Under the pieces are notes generated by a model. The model made no database searches. It worked only from the letters and a program-made list of their open reading frames with translations, and had not been told where the DNA came from. 64,000 nucleotides of DNA from JAEMQF01 sp963850525 (GTDB lineage Bacteria > Pseudomonadota > Gammaproteobacteria > Burkholderiales > Burkholderiaceae_C), in NCBI GenBank assembly GCA_963850525.1, contig CAWKLQ010000003.1, positions 36,343 to 100,342 of the forward strand, written 5' to 3'. Below, piece by piece: positions 43,101 to 52,115 of the stretch; within the stretch, counting starts at the first letter, position 1; each line of letters starts with the position of its first letter. Position numbers and translations under genes: made by a program.

Positions 43101-44050
43101 GGCCGGCCACTCGCCGTCAACGTGGCGCCGAATTCGAGCACTTGCTTCGCGAGGCGGGAGCGATCGCCGGGCTCGCGCATCACGGTGCCGGTCACGAAAC
43201 AGCGGACCCCCAGGTGCTCGATTTCGCCGGCGAGCGCCGCATCGGCGTGATCGACGACCAAGCCATCGATCAGGCCTCGGTAGTACTGCGCGACCGCGAC
43301 CGACGACGGCTCGTTGCCGAGTTCGCGCATGATCTTCGCCGCGGGCCCTTTCAGCGCCTGCCCGGCGACGATGGGCGACACGGCGACCACCGGCACGCGG
43401 CGCTCGCGCAGTGCGCTGCGCACAGCGGGAATGGCGAGCATGGGTGCGATGCTCAGGTAGGGGTTGGACGGGCAGATGACCACGGCGCGCAGCGCCGGGT
43501 GCTCGAGCGCTGCGCGAAATTCATCGGCGATGCGCGCCCGGTCGGCACCCGCGAACTCCAGCTCGGTGACCACGGGCTGGGCCTGGCGGCGCACGAAATA
43601 GTCCTGAAAGCTGAGCACGCCGGCATCGCTGTGCACGAGGGTGCGAACCGGGTCGTCGCTCATCGGCACCAGGGAGTGGCGCACGCCGAGGCTGCGGCAA
43701 AGCGCCCGCGTGACTTGCGACAAAGAATTACCTTCGCGCAAGCGCAGCGTGCGCTGCACATGCGTGGCCAAATCGCGGTCACCCAGGCGAAACCAGGTTT
43801 CTCCGCCCAGCGCTTCGAGCTGCGCCATGAAGTTCCAGGTTTCGCCCGCCAAGCCCCAGCCGCGCACGGTGTCGTTGATTCCGGCCAGCGTGTACATCAC
43901 GGTGTCCAGGTCCGGCGAGACGCTCAATCCCAGATGCTCGAAGTCGTCTCCGGTGTTGACGACGACGGTCAACTCATCGGGGCCGAGCACGTCGGCCAAG
44001 CCCTTGGCGAGCTTGGCGCCGCCCACACCGCCAGCCAGCGCGACGATCAC
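43097..44050 (-). CDS. cofD: CofD, 2-phospholactate (or PEP/3PG) transferase
   Basis: Enzyme of 317 residues that transfers the activated phospho-acid to Fo, giving F420-0 or dehydro-F420-0. Family motifs are clear: LAGGVGGAKLAKGL at the start, VNTGDDFEHLGLSVSPDLDT, and CPSNPYLSIAPML for nucleotide binding. The length matches archaeal CofD and FbiA. Start and stop overlap both neighbours by four bases, which shows tight co-translation. Confidence 0.95.
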   Translation of the reverse strand: MIVALAGGVGGAKLAKGLADVLGPDELTVVVNTGDDFEHLGLSVSPDLDTVMYTLAGINDTVRGWGLAGETWNFMAQLEALGGETWFRLGDRDLATHVQRTLRLREGNSLSQVTRALCRSLGVRHSLVPMSDDPVRTLVHSDAGVLSFQDYFVRRQAQPVVTELEFAGADRARIADEFRAALEHPALRAVVICPSNPYLSIAPMLAIPAVRSALRERRVPVVAVSPIVAGQALKGPAAKIMRELGNEPSSVAVAQYYRGLIDGLVVDHADAALAGEIEHLGVRCFVTGTVMREPGDRSRLAKQVLEFGATLTASGRP

Positions 44051-44703
44051 GCGTCGTCCTTCGCAAAGCGCACCACGTCGCCCAGCGCGCGGCGCAGAAA
44101 CGGCTTGCCGGAGTCAGCGGGAACACCCAGCGTCAACAGCGCTTGCGGTTCCCAGTCCGCGGGCAGCGCGAGTGCGCCCGACACGACGTCCGGGCAGAAC
44201 AAGGGCGCGCACATCCAGCACGCGCCCAGGCCGGCGGCGTGCGCCGCGAGCAGCAGGTTTTGCGCTGCCATCGCCGTGCCTTGTGTGGCCATCAGCCGCT
44301 CGGCGGCGTTGCGCCTGGCGTCGGCGTAGCGGTCCATGTGTTCCATGCTCATGCAGATCAGCACGAGCACCGGCGCCGCGGTAAGGCGCGCGTAGGAGCG
44401 CGCCACGTCGGCGGCTATCGCCTCGGTGGCGTCGCCGTCGCGGCTGCGGTCGGCGCGCAACTTCTCACCCATCGCCCGCGCCAACGCCTCTTTGGTCGGC
44501 GCCGCCTCGATCACGAGAAAGCGCCACGGCTGGCGGTTGTGCGCCGACGGTGCGTACACCGCGGCTTGCAACAGCGAATCGAGCAACTCGCGCGCGAGCG
44601 GCTGCGGCACGTAGCGCCGCACCGAGCGCCGAGCCGCAGCGAACTGCGCAAACCAGTGGGCGTCCACCGGGTCGTGAACAGTGCGATATTCGTTCGCGCC
44701 CAT
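44047..44703 (-). CDS. Nitroreductase-family protein like the FbiB C-terminal domain (candidate dehydro-F420-0 reductase)
   Basis: FMN-dependent nitroreductase-fold protein of 218 residues. It has the N-terminal RRSVRRYVPQPL motif, APSAHNRQPWRFLVI and the C-terminal GLGACWMCAPLF then PADWEPQALLTLG. The last stretch closely resembles the C-terminal domain of actinobacterial FbiB, which reduces dehydro-F420-0. In Actinobacteria this domain is fused to the ligase; here it is separate and lies directly between cofE and cofD, one base after cofE. The reductase role is inferred from this likeness and context; another flavin oxidoreductase role is possible. Confidence 0.85.
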   Translation of the reverse strand: MGANEYRTVHDPVDAHWFAQFAAARRSVRRYVPQPLARELLDSLLQAAVYAPSAHNRQPWRFLVIEAAPTKEALARAMGEKLRADRSRDGDATEAIAADVARSYARLTAAPVLVLICMSMEHMDRYADARRNAAERLMATQGTAMAAQNLLLAAHAAGLGACWMCAPLFCPDVVSGALALPADWEPQALLTLGVPADSGKPFLRRALGDVVRFAKDDA

Positions 44704-44704
44704 G

Positions 44705-45508
44705 TCAGCGAAACAAGTCCATGTCCTTGGGGCGGATCAAATCGGCCGCGCAACCCTCGTGCGTCACGCTGACGTGGCCGCGGATCAGCACAATGGGCGT
44801 GCCCTCGTCGGACTGGCCCATCAACAACGACGCAGCGGCCGCCAGCTCATCGGCCTGGCCCACCTGCGTGATGCGCAATGTGCGGCCGAACAGATCGGGC
44901 TTGCCGCGCAAATCGAGCAACGCCGGCAAGCCCGCTGCACCAATCGCCACGCCGACCGTGCCGTTGCGCCAGGCGCGGCCGTGGCTGTCGTTGATGATGA
45001 TGGCGACGTCGGCGTTTGCGCGCTGGCGAAGCGCTTCGCGCAGTTCCCGGCATTCGGCGTCGGGGTCGCGCGGCAGCAGCAAGGCCCTGCTCTCTTCCGC
45101 GTTTCCTTCGACGTTGGAAAAGTCGATCCCCGCGTTGGCCATCACGAAACCCAAGCGATGCTCGACGACGATGACGTCGCGCCGCGCGCGCAGCACTTCC
45201 TTCGATTCGCGCAGCACGAGTTCGATGATGCGTGGGTCCTTCTGCACGACCCCAGCCAGCTCGAGCGCGCGCGGCGACGGCGCCACGCTCGCCAAGTCGA
45301 CGTGGCAGCCTGTCGCCTTGGAGACGATTTTTTGCGCGAGCACGAGCACGTCGCCCGACTGCAGCGTCTCGCCCGAGCGCTGCAGTGCGCCGAGCACGAT
45401 CGCGGCGAGATCGTCGCCCTCCTGCACCAGCGGAACACCGTCAAGCGCGATCAGGCGCAACTCGCGTTTGCGCGACGCCGGGGTCCGTTGCACGCTCTGT
45501 TCAGCCAT
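44705..45508 (-). CDS. cofE: CofE, F420-0:L-glutamate ligase
   Basis: Protein of 267 residues that adds glutamate residues to F420-0 using GTP. Motifs: GDVLVLAQKIVSKATG near the N-terminus, VVEHRLGFVMANAGID, and IINDSHGRAWRNGTVGVAIG for metal/GTP binding. It corresponds to archaeal CofE and to the N-terminal half of FbiB. ATG at 45508 is taken as start; a GTG at 45520 would overlap the fno stop (GTGA) and is a fair alternative. Confidence 0.94.
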   Translation of the reverse strand: MAEQSVQRTPASRKRELRLIALDGVPLVQEGDDLAAIVLGALQRSGETLQSGDVLVLAQKIVSKATGCHVDLASVAPSPRALELAGVVQKDPRIIELVLRESKEVLRARRDVIVVEHRLGFVMANAGIDFSNVEGNAEESRALLLPRDPDAECRELREALRQRANADVAIIINDSHGRAWRNGTVGVAIGAAGLPALLDLRGKPDLFGRTLRITQVGQADELAAAASLLMGQSDEGTPIVLIRGHVSVTHEGCAADLIRPKDMDLFR

Positions 45509-45516
45509 GGGTGCGA

Positions 45517-46188
45517 TCACTCAGCGTCGGTCTTCAGCCCGGTGATGCGGATCCCCGCGCCGCCCGGAACCTTGTAGCGCGAGTTGATCGCGATCAGCAC
45601 CGACGTCAGCGCCTCGCTCGCCGCCGAGTTGACGATTGCGCCGGCGTGAATTCCGCGCAGGCCGATATCCGCAGCGAGCTGGATCGCCGTCTCGCGCGCG
45701 GGGATGTGGTCGCCGCAGACCAGCACGTCGCAGTCGAGGCGCTTGTCCAGCTCCTGCAACAGATGCGCCGCGACGTTCTGGAACGCCGACACGACGTGCA
45801 CCGATTCGCCGAGCATGGCCTGCACCGCCGCCACCGCCGAGCCGCCGGCGGGAAGCTGAACGCGCGCGACCTTCGGCGGCATCAGCGGCACGGTGGTATC
45901 GATGAGGATTTTCCCGGTCAGCGCCGTGCGCACTTCCTCGACCGTCGCGAGCTGCGCTGCGTAAGGCACGCAGAGCACGACGATCTGCGCCGCGGCTGCG
46001 GCAGCGTGGTAGCCGGCAGGCGTTGCCGCTTGACGGCCGATGCGTTCATTGATCTGCGCACACACCTGCGCCGCCTTGTCGGCATTTCGCGAACCGACGA
46101 TCACCGTGTAGCCGGCGTTCGCCCAGCGCAGCGCCAAGCCGCTGCCTTGCGCGCCGGTGCCGCCCAGGACCGCAATCGTCGGTTTCAT
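45517..46188 (-). CDS. fno: NADPH:F420 oxidoreductase (Fno)
   Basis: Protein of 223 residues. The Rossmann start IAVLGGTGAQGSGLALRWANAG and the NADP 2'-phosphate motif VGSRNADKA are typical of Fno/NpdG. Further family segments are DTTVPLMPP and VVSAFQNVAAHLLQ. It passes hydride between NADPH and F420, so it supplies reduced F420 to the oxidoreductases of the operon. ATG at 46188 has an AGG site; the GTG at 46203, just after the previous stop, is an alternative. Confidence 0.92.
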   Translation of the reverse strand: MKPTIAVLGGTGAQGSGLALRWANAGYTVIVGSRNADKAAQVCAQINERIGRQAATPAGYHAAAAAAQIVVLCVPYAAQLATVEEVRTALTGKILIDTTVPLMPPKVARVQLPAGGSAVAAVQAMLGESVHVVSAFQNVAAHLLQELDKRLDCDVLVCGDHIPARETAIQLAADIGLRGIHAGAIVNSAASEALTSVLIAINSRYKVPGGAGIRITGLKTDAE

Positions 46189-46203
46189 GGTTGCCTGTGT
46201 CAC

Positions 46204-47160
46204 TCAAGCAGCCAATGGCAGAACCTTGGCCGCAAAGCGTTCCATCGCGGCCAGCGAGTCGGGCAGCGTCGGGCGAACGAAGTTGAACAGCAGGTGCTGC
46301 ACACCCACCGCACGGAACGCGCGAATGTCTTGCGCCACCTCTTCGTCGCTGCCGGTGAACGCTTCGCGCTGGCCGTCTTGCAGCGTGTTCGTACGGCCTT
46401 CGCGGTACCACGGTGCCCAGTAGGCGAGCGCGATGCTCGCCGGATCGCGCTTCGCCGCCAGCGCGGCAGTGCGCAGCAGCGCCACCGCGTGGGTGTAGCG
46501 CTCCACCGTGTTCAGCGGAAATTCCGGGTTCGCGCCGAGCGGATACCAGGCGTCACCGAGCGCGACGACACGGCGCAGCGCCGCCGGGCTCTCGCCGCCT
46601 ATCCACAGCGGCGGGTGCGGCTTTTGCAGCGGCTTGGGTTCGAACACGATGTCCTTGAACTGCGCGTACTTTCCATCGAAACGCGGGTCGTCTTGCGTCC
46701 ACAGCAGCTTGAAGATGCGCAGGTACTCGTCGGTCACCTTGCCGCGCTCGGCGAAGGGCGGCGCGCCGATCGCCTGAAACTCCTCGTCCATCCAGCCCGC
46801 GCCGCAGCCCACCGTGACCCGCCCCCCCGACAACTGGTCGATCGTCGCGAGCGCCTTGGCGGTGAACATGGGATTGCGGTGCGGCACGACCATCACCGAG
46901 GTGAGCAGGCGAATCTTTTGCGTGGCCGCCGCGAGATACGCCATCAGCATCAGTTGTTCGAGGCAGTCGCCTTCCTCGGCGCCGGGCATCTTGCGCTGCG
47001 CGCTGTACGGATAAGGCGAGGCGATTTGGCGCGGGATGACGATGTGGTCGGGGATCGCGATGTATCCGAAACCGAGTTCCTCGCCGCGCCGCGCCATCGC
47101 GATGAGGGCTTCGCGCGTGGCGAGCGCGCCGCGAGTAGGAATGCTGAAACCGTAGTCCAT
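46204..47160 (-). CDS. LLM-class F420-dependent oxidoreductase
   Basis: Luciferase-like (LLM) TIM-barrel protein of 318 residues. Segments EELGFGYIAIPDHIV, ATQKIRLLTSVMVVPHRNP and VGCGAGWMDEEFQAIG are typical of F420-dependent LLM enzymes. Its place between cofGH and fno supports F420 rather than FMN as cofactor. The substrate is unknown. AGGTGA precedes the ATG at 47160, eight bases after the cofGH stop. Confidence 0.9.
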   Translation of the reverse strand: MDYGFSIPTRGALATREALIAMARRGEELGFGYIAIPDHIVIPRQIASPYPYSAQRKMPGAEEGDCLEQLMLMAYLAAATQKIRLLTSVMVVPHRNPMFTAKALATIDQLSGGRVTVGCGAGWMDEEFQAIGAPPFAERGKVTDEYLRIFKLLWTQDDPRFDGKYAQFKDIVFEPKPLQKPHPPLWIGGESPAALRRVVALGDAWYPLGANPEFPLNTVERYTHAVALLRTAALAAKRDPASIALAYWAPWYREGRTNTLQDGQREAFTGSDEEVAQDIRAFRAVGVQHLLFNFVRPTLPDSLAAMERFAAKVLPLAA

Positions 47161-47168
47161 GGGTCACC

Positions 47169-49661
47169 TCATTGGCTGGGCAGAGCGACGGGCGCAACGG
47201 GCTGAATCCGCGCGCGTTTGCCGGCCGGCGGCAACACCATCGCGGTGAGCGGCGACGCCGCGTACGAGCGCTCGCGTTGCGTCTCGGGCACCGCGGCATA
47301 GAGCGTGGTGCGCTGCTGCGGCACACGGCCGATGGAGGCGATCAATTGATCCATTTGCTGCGGTGCCATTTCCTGGCCGTGACACGTTCCCGCGGCGCGC
47401 GAAATGCTCTCGTTCATCAAGGTGCCGCCCAGGTCGTTGGCTCCGGCTTGCAGGCACGCGCGCACGCCCTGCTCGCCGAGTTTCACCCACGACACCTGCA
47501 CATTCGGGATCACCGGGTGCAGCGCGAGCCGGGCCACGGCGTGCATCAACACGGTCTCGCGGTAGGTGGTGCCTTTGCGCGCCTTGCCGCGCAAGTACAT
47601 CGGCGCTTCCATGTGCACAAAGGGCAGCGGCACGAACTCGGTGAAGCCGCCCGTGCGCTGCTGCAGAGCGCGAATCCGCAGCAGATGCCGCGCCCAGTGC
47701 TCGTAGCGATCGACATGGCCGAACATGATGGTTGCGGTGGTGCGAAAACCCGCTCGGTGTGACGCTTCGATCACGTCGAGCCAGGTTTGCGTATTCAGCT
47801 TGTCGGGGCAGATGACGGCGCGCACTTCGTCGTCGAGGATTTCGGCGGCGGTGCCGGGCAAAGTGCCGAGGCCCGCGGCGCGCAGGCGCTGCACGAAATC
47901 GTCAACCGACACGTTGAGCGTTTGCGCGCCGTGCCACACCTCGAGCGGCGAGAACGCGTGCACATGCATCTGCGGTATCGCTCTCTTCACGGCACGGCAC
48001 AGCGCGAGATAGGTTTCGCCGGTGTAGTCGGGGTGGATTCCGCCTTGCATGCAGACTTCGGTCGCGCCGCGTTGCCACGCTTCCTCGGTGCGCCGCACGA
48101 CTTCGTCAAGGCCCAGGTCGTAAGGCGTGCCGCGCAGGCTGTCGTGACCCTTGCCTTTGGAGAAGGCACAGAAGTGACAACGGAACGAACAGACGTTGGT
48201 GTAGTTGATGTTGCGATTCACGACGTAGCGCACCGTGTCGCCGACCGTCGCGCGGCGCAATTCATCGGCGGCTGCGCAGACGGCGTCGAACTGCGCGCCG
48301 CGCGCCTGGAACAGCGCGACGATGTCAGGCTCGCTCAAGGTGGCTCCGGCGCAGGCTGCGCCGAGGATGCGTTGCAGCTTCGCATCCGGCGAGCGCGCGT
48401 GCAGCGCTGCACCGATAGCGCGCGCGTTAGCCGCTGCGCCGATTGCCGCTGCGCCGTCGGCCGCCTGCGGGACCGCGCCCGCCTGGCCAGGCGACCAGTG
48501 ATCGGTGCGCGCAAAGCCCTGCGCGTCGACCGCGCCGAGCACGCGCGGCGCAAGCGCTGCGTCTTGCCAGGTCGCGACGTCGCCGCAATACGCCGGGTAG
48601 ACGGCGAGGCGCTCGACGAGCACCTTGCCCGCGGCCTCGCTGTGGCTGCGCAGCTTCGCAATTTCCGGCCACGGCATTTCGGGATTCACGTGATCGGGCG
48701 TGACGGGAGACACGCCGCCCCAGTCGTTCAGCCCCGCGGCGACCAGCCTGGCGTACGACTGCGGCGACAAGTTCGGCGGTGCCTGCAGGTTCATGCGCGG
48801 CCCGAAGATGATTCGCGCCATCGCGAGCGTCCACTGCAAGTCCGCCAGGTCCGGCTCGGCGGCGAGCGCCATTTTTGTCGCGACCTTGGCGCGAAAATTC
48901 TGCACGATGACTTCCTGGATGTGGCCGTGCGCCTCGTGCAGCTCGCGAATCGCAAGCAGCGAAGCGATGCGCTCGTCGCGCGTCTCGCCGATGCCGATGA
49001 GGATTCCCGTCGTGAACGGCACTTTCAGCTCGCCGGCGTCGCGCATCGTTTGCATGCGAAGTGCGGGCGCCTTGTCCGGCGAGCCGTGGTGCGCCTGTCC
49101 CTTCTCGCAAAGTCGCTCGGATATGTTCTCGAGCATGATGCCCTGCGAGACCGAGACGCGGCGCAGCATCGCGATTTCTTCGCGCGTCATCACGCCGGGG
49201 TTGACGTGCGGCAGCAGCGTCGTCTCACGCAGCAGCAGCTCGCACATCTGCGCGAGGTACTGCAGCGTCGTCGCGTGGCCGAGCTCAGCGAGTTCCTCGC
49301 GCGCGACGGCGTAGCGCAGCTCGGGCTTGTCGCCCAACGTGAACAGCGCTTCCTGGCAGCCGGCGCGCTCGCCCGCGCGCGCGATCGCGAGCACCTGCTC
49401 GCGCGACAGGTAAGCGCGCTGGCCCTGGCGCGGCGTGACCGCGAAAGTGCAGTAGTGGCACACGTCGCGGCACAGGTGCGTGAGCGGAATGAAGACCTTG
49501 CGCGAGTACGAGAGCACGTCGCCGTGGCCCGCATCGCGCAAGCGTGCGGCTTGCGCCAGCAGTGCGCTCAGATCGGCGCCCTGCGCCAGCTGCCGCACTT
49601 CGCCTTCGTTCAGCCGGCGCTGGCTGCTTTGTTCGAGCAGGTCGGACAGGGCGGGATTCAT
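47169..49661 (-). CDS. fbiC: FO synthase, fused CofG-CofH (FbiC)
   Basis: Bifunctional radical SAM enzyme of 830 residues that makes the deazaflavin Fo from tyrosine and the 5-amino-6-ribitylamino-uracil intermediate. The N-terminal CofG half has its cluster cysteines at C64, C68 and C71 (CRDVCHYC). The C-terminal CofH half has NVCSFRCHFC near residue 500. A short alanine-rich linker joins the halves. The order CofG-CofH and total length match FbiC of Actinobacteria. It is the committed enzyme for F420, so its presence makes the pathway complete in this operon. Confidence 0.95.
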   Translation of the reverse strand: MNPALSDLLEQSSQRRLNEGEVRQLAQGADLSALLAQAARLRDAGHGDVLSYSRKVFIPLTHLCRDVCHYCTFAVTPRQGQRAYLSREQVLAIARAGERAGCQEALFTLGDKPELRYAVAREELAELGHATTLQYLAQMCELLLRETTLLPHVNPGVMTREEIAMLRRVSVSQGIMLENISERLCEKGQAHHGSPDKAPALRMQTMRDAGELKVPFTTGILIGIGETRDERIASLLAIRELHEAHGHIQEVIVQNFRAKVATKMALAAEPDLADLQWTLAMARIIFGPRMNLQAPPNLSPQSYARLVAAGLNDWGGVSPVTPDHVNPEMPWPEIAKLRSHSEAAGKVLVERLAVYPAYCGDVATWQDAALAPRVLGAVDAQGFARTDHWSPGQAGAVPQAADGAAAIGAAANARAIGAALHARSPDAKLQRILGAACAGATLSEPDIVALFQARGAQFDAVCAAADELRRATVGDTVRYVVNRNINYTNVCSFRCHFCAFSKGKGHDSLRGTPYDLGLDEVVRRTEEAWQRGATEVCMQGGIHPDYTGETYLALCRAVKRAIPQMHVHAFSPLEVWHGAQTLNVSVDDFVQRLRAAGLGTLPGTAAEILDDEVRAVICPDKLNTQTWLDVIEASHRAGFRTTATIMFGHVDRYEHWARHLLRIRALQQRTGGFTEFVPLPFVHMEAPMYLRGKARKGTTYRETVLMHAVARLALHPVIPNVQVSWVKLGEQGVRACLQAGANDLGGTLMNESISRAAGTCHGQEMAPQQMDQLIASIGRVPQQRTTLYAAVPETQRERSYAASPLTAMVLPPAGKRARIQPVAPVALPSQ

Positions 49662-49664
49662 GGC

Positions 49665-50864
49665 TCAGTGGTCGTGGTCATGCGGGTGGCTATGCGGATG
49701 GCTGCGACCGTGCGGGTTGTCGTGGCGGTGCTTGTGGCCGTGCTCGTCGTGGTCGTGTTTGTGGTGCGCACTCAAGGCGTCGATGCCGAAGTCGTTGACG
49801 GGGTCGCGCCACACGGTGTGCACGTGGTTCGCCTCGCGCGCCGCGTTGTCGTATTCCACGAGCAGGCGCTGCCCGTGGATGCGGTAATAGTGCGGGCGCT
49901 TCGGGTCGTCGCCGCCGGCCCACGCCAGGTGCAAATGCCCGAACGGCGCGCCGTTGATCTTCGCGAATTCCTGGTCGGCAATCGCATCGGGCAGGCGGTT
50001 CACGTAGACCGCGAGCAGCGCGCGCAAGATTTCCTGCTGTGCCGCGCTCATCGCCGCGGCGGCCAGGCCGCGCGGCACTTGCGTGTAGCGCAGCGCGTCG
50101 ATGTGCTGCGGCGTGAGCCCGAGTTTGGCTTCTTCGTTGTCTTGGTAGCGCTCGAACATGTCGTGCAGTTCGCCGGTGAATTCATTGCGCCAGATGTGGT
50201 TCAGCCGCAGCGGACCGTCGCCCTCGCTGAGCACCGCCCGGTTCCCTCCGACCAGGTCGATCGGCGGAACGGGGGACAGCACCGCAACCGACCTTTGCTC
50301 GTCGCTCAGCGCGCGCAAGAGTTCGAAGCCTAAGTCCTCGCACGCCGCGAGCGGGCGCAGCATGTGGGCCCCAAGCAGTGGCGAGCGTGCCGGGTCGGCG
50401 CCGAAGAAACACGGTGTGAACGCGCGCAATTCGCCGCCGACGATCGTGTGGTGAATCGAGATGTGGTGCCCGGCGAAGCGCCACGACCAGGTGTCCGACC
50501 CCGGCGTGCCGAAGATTCGCAGGTAATAGCGTGCCGGATCGCGGCCGCGCTCGAAACCGTATTCGACGCGGAATCCCTCGGTGCGGTCGAGAACGTTTTC
50601 CAGGCCCATGATCGTCGAAGCGGTGACGTAACCGGCTTCGCTCAAGCCCGTGGCGAGCAGCTTCATGCTCAGGCGCTGCTGGATCGGGCGCATTTCGGAA
50701 ATCGTGAGACCACCGTGATCGGTGGGCGCGTAAAACCACAGGCGGCGCTCTTCGTCCGAGGGGAACGGCCAGTGCGCGGCCTGGCGCTGCTCCGGTGTCA
50801 GGCGGTCCAGCAGCGCTTGCGCGGCGTCCGCCATGCGCAGGGCGATGTCGCGATGGGCATTCAT
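49665..50864 (-). CDS. DUF3500 protein with His-rich C-terminal tail
   Basis: Protein of 399 residues in the DUF3500 family, seen from patterns such as WPFPSDEERRLWFYAPTDHGG, FAGHHISIHHTIVGGE and HYYRIHGQRLLVEYDN. The last 33 residues contain 15 His plus several Asp (for example HDHDEHGHKHRHD), a likely metal-binding tail. No signal peptide is evident. The family function is unknown. It ends three bases before fbiC begins, so it belongs to the F420 operon. Start at ATG 50864; the longer frame to 50933 would run through a repeat element. Confidence 0.85.
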   Translation of the reverse strand: MNAHRDIALRMADAAQALLDRLTPEQRQAAHWPFPSDEERRLWFYAPTDHGGLTISEMRPIQQRLSMKLLATGLSEAGYVTASTIMGLENVLDRTEGFRVEYGFERGRDPARYYLRIFGTPGSDTWSWRFAGHHISIHHTIVGGELRAFTPCFFGADPARSPLLGAHMLRPLAACEDLGFELLRALSDEQRSVAVLSPVPPIDLVGGNRAVLSEGDGPLRLNHIWRNEFTGELHDMFERYQDNEEAKLGLTPQHIDALRYTQVPRGLAAAAMSAAQQEILRALLAVYVNRLPDAIADQEFAKINGAPFGHLHLAWAGGDDPKRPHYYRIHGQRLLVEYDNAAREANHVHTVWRDPVNDFGIDALSAHHKHDHDEHGHKHRHDNPHGRSHPHSHPHDHDH

Positions 50865-50868
50865 GAGT

Positions 50869-50932
50869 AAATGTGGCTCTGCCACTTTAGTCATACCCCC
50901 TTGGGGGGCGGCGGCAACGCCGCCTGGGGGCA
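50869..50932 (-). repeat. Bipartite 3'-end repeat, copy A
   Basis: On the reverse strand it reads a G/C-run block (CCCCCAGGCGGCG ... CCGCCCCCCAAGGGGG) followed by AAAGTGGCAGAGCCACATTT, a 5-bp stem hairpin. It lies immediately after the stop of the monooxygenase gene. A similar unit in the same orientation follows the stop of the outer membrane protein gene at 55429. It may act as a weak terminator or mRNA 3' stabiliser inside the operon. Confidence 0.65.
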
Positions 50933-50933
50933 C

Positions 50934-52109
50934 TCATAGACCAGGACCTCGCAGGCCGAAAATCAACTCGGGGTCGCCGGGAACCCAGGTGCCGTCGAAT
51001 TGCGAGCGGCGCCCGATGCGGCGCGTGCGCTCGAGCACCTGCTTGCCCAGTGCGAGCTGCCCCGGCTCCCAGAACGCAAGCGCGCTCGGCACATCGTTGT
51101 TGTGCTTTTTCAGCGCGTCGGCCAGGGCCCAGCCGTCGGCAGCGGCCTTGGCGGTTCCCGCCGCGGCGTGCGGGCGCACCGAGAACGCCGCGTCGCCGAT
51201 CAGGCAGACGCGGCCGAACGCCATGCGCGCGACTTCGATGTCGTAGACCACCTGCAGGAACGGCAACGCGGTGCCGCACACGACGCGCGCAATCGCCTCG
51301 GGCAGCCGTGCCGCGGCAACCGCACGCAGCTCGTCGACATGGTGCTTCGCTGCGGCGCCGGGGGGCAGCGAGATGTCGCGCCGCTGGCCGCGTTCGTCGG
51401 TGAGCACGTTGTCGAGGTCGCTGCCCTCGAGGTAATTGCGGTACCAGACGAAGTTCATGAGCCGCTCGCCGCGTTTCACCGAACCGTCATTGCCGGGAAT
51501 CGGGTAGACGAGGATGTGGCTGTTCGCGTAGACGTGGTAGGTGATGGCGTCGTCGAACAAGGCACGCGTGGCAGCGTCGAGTTCCGCCTCGGGGACCATG
51601 CCGCGCCACGCGACATAACCCGAGTACACCGGCGTCACGCTCGGCTGCAGGCGCGCGCGCGCCAGCGATCCCACGCCGTCGGCGCAGATCAGCAGATCGA
51701 CGTTGCGTGCCGATCTGTCGGCGAACCGAACTTCGACGCCATCGCCCTGCTCGACCCAGCCGCTCATCTCGTGCCCAAGCTGGTATTGCACCGCGCCGAT
51801 GCGCGCGAGCAAGTGCCGGTACACGGTGTTCCACGAACTGAAGCGATAGCCGTGGGCGCCGTCGTAGATGACGGTACCGGCGCGATCCAGGTAGCGGATG
51901 TGCGAGGTCGCGACGCTGATGTCGTCCAGCGGCACGCCGGCACGCTCCACGAGGTAGCGCTGGCTTTCCGGCAGGAAGCCGATTCCCGCGCCGCGCTGCG
52001 CGAGCTCGACGGGGGAACGTTCGAAGACAGAAACTTCGGCGCCGAGCTCAGCGAGCAACAGCGCCGCGGTCAGCCCACCGAGTGAGCCGCCGACGACCGC
52101 GGCGCGCAT
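50934..52109 (-). CDS. FAD-dependent monooxygenase (PheA/TfdB/DhpH-like)
   Basis: Protein of 391 residues of the group A flavoprotein hydroxylases. FAD-binding GGSLGGLTAALLLAELGAEV is at the N-terminus, the DG motif is LICADGVGSLARARL, and the GD motif GRVCLIGDAAFSVRPH. It resembles 2,6-dihydroxypyridine 3-monooxygenase-type enzymes. It would hydroxylate an aromatic or heteroaromatic ring with NAD(P)H and O2. It starts six bases after the PPOX gene stop. FAD motifs are intact; substrate unknown. Confidence 0.88.
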   Translation of the reverse strand: MRAAVVGGSLGGLTAALLLAELGAEVSVFERSPVELAQRGAGIGFLPESQRYLVERAGVPLDDISVATSHIRYLDRAGTVIYDGAHGYRFSSWNTVYRHLLARIGAVQYQLGHEMSGWVEQGDGVEVRFADRSARNVDLLICADGVGSLARARLQPSVTPVYSGYVAWRGMVPEAELDAATRALFDDAITYHVYANSHILVYPIPGNDGSVKRGERLMNFVWYRNYLEGSDLDNVLTDERGQRRDISLPPGAAAKHHVDELRAVAAARLPEAIARVVCGTALPFLQVVYDIEVARMAFGRVCLIGDAAFSVRPHAAAGTAKAAADGWALADALKKHNNDVPSALAFWEPGQLALGKQVLERTRRIGRRSQFDGTWVPGDPELIFGLRGPGL

Positions 52110-52115
52110 GCGAAA

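Noticed and set aside
47169..49661. Possible split or frameshift between the CofG and CofH halves
   Set aside because: The frame is continuous across the linker and the fused order matches known FbiC proteins.
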